Of a stretch of DNA of 64,000 nt, positions 20,860 to 32,900 are shown piece by piece. Position 1 is the first letter of the stretch; every line of letters starts with the position of its first letter. The position numbers and the translations under genes were made by a program. Source of the stretch: Ascidia mentula. Taxonomy: Eukaryota > Chordata > Ascidiacea > Phlebobranchia > Ascidiidae. The DNA is taken from contig OX387197.1 of the NCBI GenBank assembly GCA_947561715.1, positions 501,001 to 565,000 of the forward strand, written 5' to 3'. The notes beneath the pieces are model-generated. The model made no database searches. It was not told the DNA's origin and worked only from the letters and a program-made list of their open reading frames with translations.

Positions 20860-23170
20860 CAGATGAGGCCTACACAAGCCCATCCCGTTGTACTAACAAG
20901 AAATGCCAACGCCCCCAAGAGGCCGTGGATCCTGGAAGAACAATGTTAACATCCTCCACGACCCTCAGTTTTTCACACAACCTCAAACAAACTTACCCTT
21001 TATGGCAAACCTTGGCTCCCCTTCATTCCAACCCCTTGGACTACTGGCTAACCCTAAAATTTAAATTTAAACACCTTGCCCAAACCCATTCAAAACTCCT
21101 GACCCAACAATCACGACACGAAATCCAAACCCTACAGCAACAATTCGAAACCTACCGCCAAACTCTCAACGATAACCCTTCACCTGGAAATTTTGATCAA
21201 TTCCAATTCACCAAAAATTCCTTAAGGAACTTTACATTTTGAAATCCCGCACCTCCATTCTGAAATCCCTGTCTTCCGACCCTTAATTTAAAAACATAGC
21301 TGACAAAACCCTTTATTCTAAATTAATTCCTTTTACTCGCGCTACTGGGACTTGATCAGGGCCGACCTCACCAATGCTCTCAACTTCTCCTATTTCAATT
21401 CATATACCCCGGCAGATATTAACCTTGGACATTTAACCCTCATTCATAAATAAAACGATCCCACCCCACCATCTAACCCTAACCGCCCTATTTCCTTGTT
21501 AAATACCGATTTAAAAATCCTACAGAAACTTTTGAACCTCCGATTAAAACCTTTCATACCCGACATTCTTTCATGTAATCAATTCGCTGCCCCCGGCTCC
21601 TCCACCTCCAACGCAACTCTACTCTTACGCGATCTTCACCACCACGCATCCTCCATCAATTCCGACACGTTTTTCATTTCCCTAGATTTTCAAAAAGCTT
21701 TTGATTCTGTTTCATTTTCCTGGCTACTTCTTCAGTTACATCTCAAACGCTTTCCCACTTGCTTTACTAATTACCTTTCTGCACTTCACTCTAGCGCCAA
21801 CTCCCGGGCCTTCGTAAACGGCTTTGCCACAACGGATTTTCCGATCAGGAGAGGTATCAGACAAGGTGAATGCGCTAGATCTGCTTCTTGTTGCCCTTCA
21901 AAACAACCCTGCTATATCAACCCCAGTGTTGTGTCACAACACACCCAAGGCAATCGCTTACGACGATGACGTCACCCTAGTGGTGGCTCATCGGCACTCC
22001 ATCACCAAAGCCCTCGGCCTCATCGACAATTTTTCTAAATTATTTGGTTTAAAACTAAACCCCACCAAAACCGAAGCGATTGCCATCCTTCGACCTCCCA
22101 TTGACGACCCAACCTTGTGTAATATAAAGTGGAACCCTAAATCGATAAACCCGTTAAATACCCCAATAGGCGCACCATCAGACATCACCGCGACATGGCA
22201 CAAAGCAATCACCTCTTTACAATCCCGCGCCAGATCTATGAGCAACCCTTTTCTCACTTTTGATTCTAAATGCATCCTCACTAAGACTATACTTTTACCC
22301 CAAATTTCATACCTTGCTAAAACTTACCTCTTACCACCCCAGCAACGAGAACGGATCGACGGCATTGTGGTAAAGTTCGTCGTCGGCCCAAACAACCCAC
22401 CCTTGCCAATTAACATCCTGGCAGCCCGTCGTGATCATGGCGGTTACGACGCGGCAAACATTCCCTCTACGCTGACCTATCACTTCTCTATCCTATCAAA
22501 CAATATTATAACCACCGCCTTCTAGACACCCCGACCACAGCACAACTTTCATTCATCGAGTACAACCTTGGCCTTTCCCTCAGCAAACTTTTCCACCTGA
22601 GAACCAGAAACTTTCTCCCGCACGCAATCACACCCTCTCCCCACTACAAATTCCTGATAAACCTTTTGAAAACATTGAACCTCACAGAAGCCGAACCGAT
22701 GACGCGCAAAACCAAACCTCTATACCTCCGAATTATCGACAACGCCACGCCACCTCACCAATTCAACGACTGGGTCCAAATCCACCACCCGATATTCCCA
22801 AATTACTTAAAATCCTTCAATTACCGGCTTACCCACAAAATTTTACCGTTAAACTGTCAAAAATCCTACCTCCCTCTGGACCAACAACCTCTTTGAAACT
22901 TTTACTCACCTATTCCATAATTGTCCTTCCATTCAGCCTCTTCTCTCCTTGATCCGCAACGCCTTTCGAACTTTATCTGACCAAAACACCTCTCCTTTTG
23001 ACACACCTTTGCACATCGCCTTTCCACAACTTCACAATACAACACCTTACACAAAAACATTAGCAGCATTCCTTAACACCTCACCAACACACACTATCTG
23101 GAAAACACGACACACCCATCAATGACATACCCCGCCACTTAGTAACATCTTGCAAATCCTATTTACGTTT
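20860..23170 (+). mobile_element. Second LINE ORF2 remnant with RT domain
   Basis: Several disrupted frames. RT blocks seen: NRPISLLNTDLKILQKLLN (about 21.48 kb), FISLDFQKAFDSVSFSWLLL (21.68 kb), RGIRQGE (21.85 kb), then after a frameshift AYDDDVTLVV (about 21.96 kb, the catalytic box) and FGLKLNPTKTEAIAI. The downstream connector runs to about 22.9 kb. Codon bias is C-rich (ACC, CCC), unlike the neighbouring genes. Endonuclease not recognised. Inactive. Confidence 0.75.
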
Positions 23171-24250
23171 AAAACTATCTATCCAACGAAATAGGGGCAA
23201 CTACTTTCTCGAGGAGGTCCTGGACAACGTTGTCAACGCCTTCAACAACCAGAGAAATACCGACAACACATAATAGCGCCCACTCCCGGATGGCACACCG
23301 ACAAAATTTGTCCACGCGACGTTTCGTTGTATTTTTTGTTTTCCGCCATACAAATGTGATGCACACGTCACTGAAGCCGAAAGCTTAAAATATATGGTAT
23401 ATATGGGCATACATATATAACCGAAATAGTAAATCACCAACAAATTTATTGTTAAAACACTTGAGGGCAACAGCCAAAAAACAATCGGAAAAGCCCCACC
23501 TTAGCGCCCACTCGTGGACGATACCTTTAATGGCTTTAAACCACTAGATGTCACTGCGTGTTGGTTCCTGTTTTGTTTTGTTGTCATTGCCCGTTACCCT
23601 TTAGCGCCCACTTGCAGATATTATTTCAATGACAAGCTAACCACTATGTGTCGCCAACATTTTTCTTTTGTGTTGTCTTTTTATTTTTTTGTTTTATTTG
23701 TTGCAATACTCGTTGATACCTGGGTGATATTCGGGGGGACTAGAGGTGCCCCGAATAAAATATTCAATGGAAAAACCAGGAACACCCCAAAATTGAATAT
23801 ATGTAAGATTTCTATGTTTCTAAATGTTGTGAATTACTTTGTGTTGATGAATCTATGCCGATGGTCGTACGGATGTAGGACCTCATGCACTCGGCGGTTT
23901 TAATCTTATTTAAATACATTATAGTATTTTGAAAAAATGCATTGCTTTGATGTTTGCGTTTCCAAAGTTTCTTGGTCGGTTTCTGCCTCATGTCAAAAAA
24001 ACTTTTCGCTCGATAAAAAGAAGCCAAGTCTGCATTTAACCAGGCTTTGTAGGACCAGACCTAGTGGTGGGACACAAGCCGATATATTTGTATTTAATTA
24101 CACAATAAATCAAAGTTTGCTGCACTGCACGGCGCCAATTTAGTTTACATAAGAGTTGCAGTTCACTGAACAACTTACAAAACCAGCGGTAAAAACAACA
24201 CAAAGTTTCCGGCAGTTGCATTTGTTCTTAAGTTTCACTGAACAACTTAC
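23171..24250. other. Intergenic, LINE 3' flank
   Basis: Contains three copies of a TAGCGCCCACT motif (about 23275, 23502 and 23603), possibly remains of an element tail. The plus-strand open frame at 23514-23903 has no recognisable domain and an odd composition. Nothing convincing is coded here. Confidence 0.4.
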
Positions 24251-24385
24251 TTGTATCCAATGGTTTGTTGTCTTTCCTCCATGAATAAATCGGATTATTG
24301 AGGTTAGTTTTACACTTGAACGTAATATCAGCTGTAGAATGAAGTGGAACAACTTGATCTTGAGGTTCAACGTCGAAAACTTCCG
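24251..24385 (-). pseudogene. Relic gene X: orphan Ig1a exon
   Basis: A 135-nt exon homologous to exon 2 of genes A, B, C and E, with open frame, intact acceptor (TGACAG before CGGAAG) and donor (GTAAGTTGTT). It encodes the first half of Ig1 (NNPIYSWRKDNKPLD). No partner exons lie within several kilobases on either side: the downstream side is filled by LINE and Penelope remnants and no signal exon is found upstream. Its position fits the roughly 10-kb spacing of the array, and sequence at 24.87-25.2 kb matches 35.57-36.0 kb upstream of gene C. I read it as the last exon of a lost array member; a use as an alternative exon of gene B cannot be excluded. Confidence 0.75.
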
Positions 24386-25162
24386 CTGTCACCAAATAAA
24401 CAAAATATTTGGTATAAACACTGCGCTACCGACCTGTGCAAATAAATAAATTCAAGTTATATATCGACGCCTCCATCTTTCAAACATTGTGATAATAAAA
24501 TATTCTTTTCATTATATCTACGACAAATCTACACGACCACGTCACGTGTGTAGGTTTCTTTGTTTTTACGTCAATGATCCCAACAAACTTTTGTGTCGGT
24601 TTTTATCAAAGTTGATTTTTGTCCAATTATCGTCATTTGCCAAATAAAGACTTGGTAAAAACGACACGACTGAACAAACTTTGACAATTATGACACAATT
24701 AAAAGCCTACGAGGCACCTTTTACATTTAGGCCTGTATTGATATCAGTTTAACGCTGACCCATTTCAAGTCACTTACCTACATAGATCCTCACACTTCCT
24801 TCAATTTATTTAATTTAAAGAATTGTTAAAGTTGTTCACAATGAAAAATCAAAAGTTTGGGAACCGATAAAACCATGAGGGGGAATCACCGTTCGTCGTA
24901 GGATCTCAGTATTTCTGAATATTTTCTACGCATGAGGAGATGGGCGTGTGTTTATTCAACCATGAATCAATATGTTCGCCTACCTAGGGTCGCACACGCG
25001 GTAAATGTTCTTTATTATAATTACAACTGTTACTACTTGGATGCATTTGAACTTTAAACTGACTTTAAACTTTGGTGTGCGCCGTGATCCTAAACAGCTT
25101 CAGAACCCCTGCTCTAACTTCTGTTCAAACCTCTGTCTGATCGTTCATCGAACGAAGATGCT

Positions 25163-25214
25163 TTTTATACAGACTTTATACAGACTTTATACAGACTTTA
25201 TACAGATTTTATAC
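25163..25214. repeat. Tandem repeat, 11-bp unit TTTATACAGAC
   Basis: Four to five consecutive near-perfect units. The unrepeated form (TTTTTATACAGACTGCGTC) is present upstream of gene C at about 36.0 kb, so the expansion is specific to this copy. Confidence 0.8.
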
Positions 25215-25530
25215 AAAAAACGTTTCGGCAAGAACTTGTGCCATCATCAATTTGAATGACGCGGTTGGTGTAGCTGCAGGATTATATGAAGCCGGCCCGA
25301 CTGACGTCACAGATAAGGCTCGCGCGGGTGGTGACGTCATATTGTTATCGGCCACACACCACTAGAGGCGGAATAATGCGCAGTTAGCGACGCAAAACGC
25401 AAACATAAAACGCAAAAACACACATTAAACATTCAGTAGAAATAGTGGTACAGAAGTCTCCTGCTGATGGAGTCGCTGTCCATACAACAACAGCAACCAC
25501 AACTTAATGTGGACGACACTTCTGCACCAA
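25215..25530. repeat. Penelope-derived fragment
   Basis: Matches 14069-14280 (GACGTCACAGATAAGGCTCG block) and, in its second part, the 3' end of the Penelope element at 15195-15290 in inverted orientation. A weak hammerhead-like core (TTGATGA, GGCA...TGCC, GAAAC) lies on minus near 25220-25250. Confidence 0.6.
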
Positions 25531-26199
25531 TATTTCTTTTTTTATTCTGCGCCCATCCATACCGAATTATTATCAGAACAAACTCTATATACCAACCTGT
25601 GTAAATAATAAAATGTGTTGTTACTTTGCTAATGTTCGAGGCACTGAAATAAAAAGAGCGATGATTAACATTAACTAACTTTCCGAAGCTTTGCCTGCAT
25701 GTGTGTAAGAAATGTTCGGTTCTTTGTGTGGAGTTAACATCACCACAGTGAGCTTTCAAGTGTGGATTTTTGAGACCAAACACACATTTCGCGTATTCAA
25801 TGGGTGTTTAAAGCTTAATTTTCTTCCTTTTATATCCTGGGACTTCACATCATCACATGTATAGCGTGATGTGTTACTAAGCAACCATGAAGAACGGATT
25901 TCAACTGCAACCCTTTCAATAAACCAGTCCACACTTACGTTGTTTTATGTTTAGTTATTTTTTGTGGTAAATAGTTGCCCGGGGGCTCGGTAAACGTGTT
26001 TTCTTCGTTTAGTCGCGACTTGGACGATGTAACAACAAAGTGAAACTTGTTTGCTGTCTCAGATTTATAGTTACTGCGACCACGGCACGTGTGTAGGTTT
26101 CTTTGTTGTTCGCCTCCTTTATGTAAAGTTGTTACCATGGTTATGGTGAACTAGAATACAACGTATAATTCTCTTTCGTAATTCTTTTATATCCTGGTG

Positions 26200-26350
26200 C
26201 TTACCATCATCATATGTATGTAGGGGATGTGTAACTGGGCTACCATAAGTGGAAAGCATTTCACATGCTCAGTGTTCCTGGTGATTTTTGTGGTAAAAAG
26301 TTGCCCGGAGCCCGGCAACATAATGAATGTGTTTTGAACAAGATTGCAGA
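26200..26350. repeat. Dispersed spacer repeat (copy 1)
   Basis: The block from CATATGTATGTAGGG through TGGTAAAAAGTTGCCCGGAG to TTTTGAACAAGATTGCAGAC recurs at 28.20-28.35, 36.51-36.66 and 36.83-36.95 kb, with partial copies near 4.93 and 17.23 kb. Copies 1 and 2 lie between relic X and gene C, copies 3 and 4 upstream of gene C. It is a repeat of the array's spacers; type unknown. Confidence 0.6.
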
Positions 26351-28199
26351 CAGAATTGGTTTCTCCGCTGTTGATTCACGTAGGAGTGTTTGCTATCAGA
26401 TCACGTGACCGTTACCGAAATATTAATTTCAATTTTTTGGACAGAGCAATAAATTTTAGTTTGTATCGTCAGTGTTTCGGTGGTGTGTAAAAGTGAAGGC
26501 TCCTAAAAGTTTATGACGACACAATTAAATATTAGATTTACAACAAATCATACCGAGCGCGGGAAAACCTAACAAACGATAATAAATTAAGAACCCCACT
26601 CAGAATGTGCTCTGTGTGAACCCCGGGGGTTAATTCAGAGCAATGAACCTCATGACCTGGCGTGTTCTGCTCAAAGGTGCGTGCAAAACAACATGGTTTG
26701 TTGGATGGTTTTGTATAAGTTGAAATAAATGTTGTTTGCCAACGTTTACTTTCATTCTGATGTCATTCAATGTCTGCCAGGTTATTACTTCTCACAACCC
26801 CTAGACACGCCCATGAAACGCCCTTCAGTTTCCTATCTTAGTTTGGTTCATTTTTGTACAATTGATGAAATTGGCAAGAAAAAGACATGATAAAAACGTC
26901 ACGACTGAACCAGCGATTGCTTTTATGGTTGCGACACAGCTAACACATAACCTGTTATTTAGTTTGACCTCTACGTGGATCGGATTCACTTCAATTTCCC
27001 ACCAATCTACAGCCTTACTTTCCCTCCAATACCTGGTGGCAACCAAATCACACATCACAAATATTCACAGATACCAAAGTTCAGTTGGTCCATACAAAAT
27101 ATTTGTCACAAATTCATGACAAATGTGGTATTGCATCAACATGGTGAATAACGTTAGTTTTGCATGAGTGAACATCATAAAGTGCACAACATATGATTCA
27201 TTTAATAAATTTTCAAATTCTGTTTCGATCTATTTGTTTTATTTATCGATCTGTAAGTATGGACTTTTCGTGCATTCGGCATACGACGTACGGACAGAAT
27301 AATAAACATCTAAATAAAATTTGAAGCTAAACAATTAAAACAGCCATGACTTCCCTCTTTCATGCAGTTTGTGAAAGTTGGGAACACGTTTTAAAGCATT
27401 GGTTTTCTTTACTGATCCTCTCCAGTCTGTTACGTTATAAACGTGTTCCAATTGATTGCCTTTAAAACACGCTATTTAATGTTGGAGTTCGAGCTAAAAA
27501 TATAGTCAAGAAGTTTAAACAGAAATGTAGGTTCAAGATGTTTCTGAACTTTCTCGTGTGTTTCTTAAAATAAGTTTTGGCTTCCAGCTTATGACTTGGT
27601 ATTGTTTTTGTACTAGATGCCTTTTGTGATCGATATATAACCCTGAGAACTTGTGCAGCTTGCCCGTTAATCAACATATTATTTGTTGTAATTAAAACTC
27701 ACACAAATTGCTTATTGTAAAGGAATTCCTCATTTTGTGGAGTTTTGTAATAAACTTGTGTTAATGTTTTTCCAACTTTCCATTCAAGGTTTATGTAACA
27801 CCAAGATTCACAGATACTTTGAAACATATATTTGTATTATGATGTGACAGATAGTTTAATTAAAAAAGTCTGAAAATGGAAAGTTTGCAAATTAGCACTT
27901 TATTTAAATCCGTTTAAACTTGTGCACTATGAAAAGTATCACTACCTGAAATACAACTTTTGTGAATTAGTAGATTTGCAAATCTACAAATATGTTAACA
28001 TTTGCATAAAGTCGTATTCTATGCACATCTGTGTACAAAATTTAATGTCACGGAAAAAAAACGGTTTCTTATATTCAAGATTCAGATTCTAGCGAATTAC
28101 ATTAATTTTATCGCACGGGGAACCCAGGTCATCCTGATGTTAGGTCATATCTGGAAAAGCTCCACTGCACCACATTAAATGATTACATTATTCCTTTTT

Positions 28200-28380
28200 A
28201 AATCCTGGTGCTTACCTTTATCACATGCATGTAGGGATGTGTAACTGGGCTACCACCAGTGGAAAGCATTTCACATGCTCAGTGTTTCTGGTGATTTTGT
28301 GGTAAAAAGTTGTCCCGGAGCCCAGCAACATAATGAATGTGGTGCTATTTTTTGCTGCCAGGCATAGTAATTAATAGGCA
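28200..28380. repeat. Dispersed spacer repeat (copy 2) joined to a Penelope terminus
   Basis: Same block as at 26.2 kb. Its last part is replaced at about 28.34 kb by GCTATTTTTTGCTGCCAGGC, the terminal sequence of the Penelope-derived foldback at 18771. Confidence 0.55.
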
Positions 28381-29257
28381 TTGCGTATCTTCCACCGAAT
28401 TTAAACAATCCCTCAACTCCCTAAATTTTTCTTAACCAAGAGAATCGCTGTGCTTTTAGATAAGATTCAATGTCTATCATATTTATTTCCATTTCTTCAA
28501 ACTTTGCACAGAACTCAGGTCATCCTCATGCTAGGTCAGGTCTTGAAAAGCTCCACTGCGCCACTAGTGTCTGACTCACCAAAAGACTTGCTGATTTACA
28601 TACAAGTTGTTACTTGAAGTGCCGGGTGGCAAACTAACGTCCTGTGCAGCTTCATCACCTCCAAGTGGGACTGACTGCGGTCCTACGACAGACTGTGATT
28701 CTCCGTGATTGACGAAGTCAGTCAGGAGTCGATTACTAAGAATTTTTAGTGCAAAGTGTGGAAACCTCTGATAAACAAGACAAACTGTTACAAAAAGATT
28801 GTAGGAATCAACCTGTGCAGGTCGGTGTTGTGGGACGGATCTGTCTTTGTATCAATATATTCCGGCAGCTCAAAAAAGAGTAACAGACGGCCAGCATCAG
28901 AGTAAGTAATCTTTGTTTATTGAAACAGAAATATTACTTTTGCCTACAGGCATCGTCAGTTTCTGTCTAATTGAATTTTTTCATTTGTTCAGAGATTTCG
29001 GTATTCTCGTATTTAGATTTTTGTCTGCGTTTCCACCAAGTGTTGGTGGTTGCGTAAAGTTTTGTAAACGAAATTTTACCAAAAACAACGATTTAATCAA
29101 TTAAATCGAGGAAAACATTCTTACGTTCAACGTAAGTTGACTAACTAAGATTTGGGCGAACACCATATCTGTCCTGTAAAGCCAACCAGATACGATTACT
29201 GACAAAAACCGAGTTAACAAAACTTTACCGGTCGCAACTAAGTATCGACTGCTTTAC

Positions 29258-29263
29258 TTTATT
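29258..29263 (-). promoter_or_regulatory. Poly(A) signal AATAAA of gene C
   Basis: AATAAA on minus, about 180 nt past the gene C stop (29444-29446). The surrounding 3' flank matches the 3' flank of gene E near 45.74-45.82 kb, supporting homologous gene ends. Confidence 0.45.
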
Positions 29264-29443
29264 GATTCATGGGGTACACAAAAACGTTAAAGAGAACGTA
29301 AACACACAATTGAAAAGAAATCGAACTTGTTGAATGCCTGTCTCTTGGTACAAACAATGACAAAAAACGACCTTTTGTTCAGAAACATTGCATTTTTCTG
29401 ACGTTCAGCCTGTACAACTTAAACACCCTCCGCACACCGGACT

Positions 29444-29943
29444 TCAGCCTTCAACGCTGGAATAACTGGAGGACATACAGTATCCAGGTGATATTCCACT
29501 GCTACGCTTTGGATTTCCGGTTTCTTGCTGTCGGGGTTTCCCATACCGTCGATATCCATGACGTGTCACTGATCTAAACATACACATATCAAGTAACAAT
29601 AAATGCCATTGTCAAACTTATATTTTCCCGGACATTTGTAGAATCATTATTTAATTTTTAAAGAAATGTTCATCTGGTATAAAGTCACGAGATTTTTTAT
29701 TACAACCGACGTTTCTTCTACCATCCAGTGAGACTTCTTCGGGGTCATCTGTGTTTAAGTTTAATTGACCGAATGTTCGACATAATTTAGATTTATTTGT
29801 TTCACAGGAGGTGACATTGTCTGAATTTTACCTTGGCTTAAGCTTCTTGGCCACCATCGCCAACATCACCATCACAACTATAGCTGCCACAATACTTAGT
29901 ACTATGATAGCAATAGTAGTGGCAGATAAATTCCAATTGCTAC
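29444..29943 (-). other. Gene C transmembrane exon and cytoplasmic tail
   Basis: Exon 29943-29832 encodes a short stalk (GSNWNLS), a hydrophobic helix (IAIIVLSIVAAIVVMVMLAM) and the stop-transfer VAKKLKPR. The last exon, 29573-29444, joins in phase 2 and gives about 42 residues rich in Arg, Gly, Ser and Tyr, ending MSSSYSSVEG and TGA. Another frame of this exon is open too, but its start is preceded by a stop, so the phase-2 reading is preferred. Confidence 0.7.
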
Positions 29944-32900
29944 CTGTAAGTAGAGTGACACCAAATTTATATATTTTTGTGGAATATGCAGGCACATTGT
30001 TTAAAACAGTAAATACATTTGCAAATCAAGGTTTGCATGGAAGAAATGTACATAAACATACCTTTTATAAAAACAATCACTGGTTTACTATATGGTCCTT
30101 TACCAGCCAAGTTTGCAACTCTCATTTTCACCCAGTAATATGTGTTGACATTTGAAACATTGACCTTTAAATGAAGCAAGGTCAGTTATTGAAGTGAATC
30201 AAACATCATAAAACAATTTAGTTATGCACCTTAAACACAAACAGTGTTGCTTTAGAATCATTTTCAACTTTTTTTAACCACGAACTTCCACTAGGTGGCA
30301 CTAAAGTATCTTCATCATCCCCTTTTTGCCAAAATATTTCATAGCTGACAGTTTTTGCTCCATAATATTTCTTTGAAAAAACCTGTTGACACAAAATATT
30401 AAATATCAGTGCAACATTGTTGAAATGTTTACATGCAATCTGGAAAAAGGGAAACACCTACTTACCTCCCAAGTAACAATCAGCTCACTGGAGATGTTGA
30501 CATTAACTGATATCATTGTTGGTTCCAACACAGGGGCTAAAACATAACATTATTACTTCGAGCAGCAATTCGTTTGAGCATGAACATTTAAAACAACAAT
30601 TACCCCCAGTAAGTGTCAAATCTCTTTCACTTTGATCACTGGCTTCACTTTTTCCAACTTTGTTCCATGCATAAACACGATATGAGTAATAATTATATGG
30701 AAGTAAGTTTTCAACTGTGCATGATGTTGTGTTTGTAGAACAAGCTTGACTCCATTCTGTGTCATATTCTCCTTTCTTTTCAGCTTCATAACTAGTTATG
30801 GGGGCTCCATTTGATTTAGGTTCATTCCATGTAACAAGTTGAGAGTTGGACAATGAATAAATCACCATCACATTGTTTGGTGCATCAGGTGGGGCTGGAA
30901 CAAGAATATGCCCACAGTTAACAAATTGTTTAGGAAACAAAGTAGGGAATTATTAGTAACGTTTTCACTGCAAACAATTTTAGACAATATTATATCAGTG
31001 GACACATGAGTTTATACTTCAGGTAGAAATACCTGGTTCTATTAAACAAACAACATATTTGTATAAACTTTATGGTTGCCAGGCCATTGTTACATTGATT
31101 TATTACCAATGTAAACATAAAAAATTAATTACCAAGAACATCCAAATATATTTGTTTACAATCAGTTGAAACTTCTGTAGCTGCACAACATTCATATTCC
31201 CCAATTTGTTCACATCCAACATCGCGTAGCTGGAAATAAAAACATTAGAAGCAGACAAAGCCATGAAATCATTTACGTAAAACCTACTTCCAAAACTCCA
31301 CCAGTAGCTTTGTAGTGAGAATCAATATTGCTGATTGTTTTGTTATTTTGTTTCCAGCTCCATGAAACTTCCAATTTTGTGTCATGTTTTTCAAAACATT
31401 CAAGTTCAACTGCATCCCCAGCCTCAACAGAATATTCAATTGATCTTGGTGTGACCTCTGTTTGGTCTAAAAGTGAAAACAATTTGGGCACTTTATAGGT
31501 GTAAAACTTGAACTATGAGCAAAATAAGAAACAAAAATCTCGATTTTGCATCACCTGATGAAGTGAGATTAACCTCGCGAATGCTCATGTTAATAGAGAT
31601 ATTTGACAGTCTATCGAAACAGTGTGCCAGAAACTACTAAAGTTATAGACCTAACACTGACATGATATATTAAATAATTTAAATATGTTTATAGTTGATA
31701 TAAGAGCAAAAACTCTACTACTACACCAATCACTGTAACCCACATTCTACTTTTTTTCATACTTTATGTTAAACTATTATGTGTAGGTGTTGTCACTCCC
31801 CATAAAGAAATATAAGTAACACAAAGTCATGCACCAGTGATTTTGTCTTCTTTCAGTGAATCTGTCTTGGCCGAGTGCATTAACCTTGTAGTCAGTTGCT
31901 ACTGTTTGTGGTGCTGTGAGGGGCTGTGTTGTTTAATTGTTCGAATCACATTTAGATAACTTAACAGTTTAAATAATTCATCATATAATTACTATCTTGT
32001 AAAATATGTGATGTTAACGAGTATTGGTCATTTCAACACTTACTAAAAACTTGAAGTCTTGTGCTACATGATCGAAATCCAAGAGGATTTTTAACAACAC
32101 AAGTATATTTTCCCTCATCCGATTTCAAAACATTGGATATTTTTAAACGAGCATTGTCTACTGTGTATCTGAGGAAGGAAATGTGGTTAATGCATTATTT
32201 GTTAACAAAATAAAATGTCATTATATAGTTTTTAAAATAGTGAAATAATTTGTATCAGTATTTTAAAATGTCTTTATGTAGATGTCACTGATGTACATGA
32301 AACAAATTTATAATTGCTAAAATAAATTAATGCAGAAAAGTCAACTTACTTCTCAGTGTTATAAAGTTGTTCAAGTCCTTTCAACCATTCAATTTCAGGT
32401 ATGGGAAATCCCGTAACATTACAAACCATTGTGACATCACTATTGGTCGAAGCTTTAGTAATTTTATCCATTTGTGTAAGAAGGCATGGAAATTCTTCTG
32501 CAAAAACATAGTGAAAAAATTGTAACCATATTTCCATACAATCACACTCTATTACAGGAGAATATTTTTACAAGCATAAAAAGACACTATTATGGAAAAC
32601 ATACTTTTAATTGTAAGATGTGCACTTGAGAAAAGGTACCCAACAGAATTGTAAGCAACACACTGATACATTCCTTCATCTGTAACATTTACTGATTGTA
32701 ATGTTAGTTCACTTCCCCCATCTACATTACTGATAACAATGTGATCTGTGTTGAAAAGTTCTTCTCCATCTTTCAGCCATGTATAAGAAGCTTGTGGTTG
32801 AGCAGATGCTGAACATCTCATACTGTAAGTTGATGATATTTTAACATTTGATGAAAAAATCTGCTCCATCCATTGTGGTTTAACTTCAGGTTGAAAACAA

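Larger units (their letters stand above)
24386..29254. other. Intergenic region between relic X and gene C
   Basis: No gene recognised. Contents: gene-C-like upstream sequence (24.87-25.2 kb), an 11-bp tandem repeat (25163-25214), Penelope-derived fragments (25215-25530, about 28.34-28.38 kb, about 28.9 kb), and dispersed spacer repeat copies (26.2-26.35 and 28.2-28.35 kb). The stretch 26.4-28.1 kb shows only short ORFs without domains. A degenerate hammerhead-like motif (CTGACGA, TGCC...GGCA) lies on minus near 28935-28960. Confidence 0.45.

Noticed and set aside
23514-23903. Plus-strand ORF of 129 codons
   Set aside because: No domain, no splice context, Phe/Cys-biased composition and location in LINE-flank repeats; a chance frame.
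25163-25214. CRISPR-like or satellite array
   Set aside because: Only four to five 11-bp units without spacers in a eukaryotic intergenic region; a simple tandem expansion.
29444-29573. Alternative frame of the gene C last exon starting at an internal ATG (MDIDGMGNPDS...)
   Set aside because: A stop lies just upstream in that frame and the phase of the TM exon selects the other frame.
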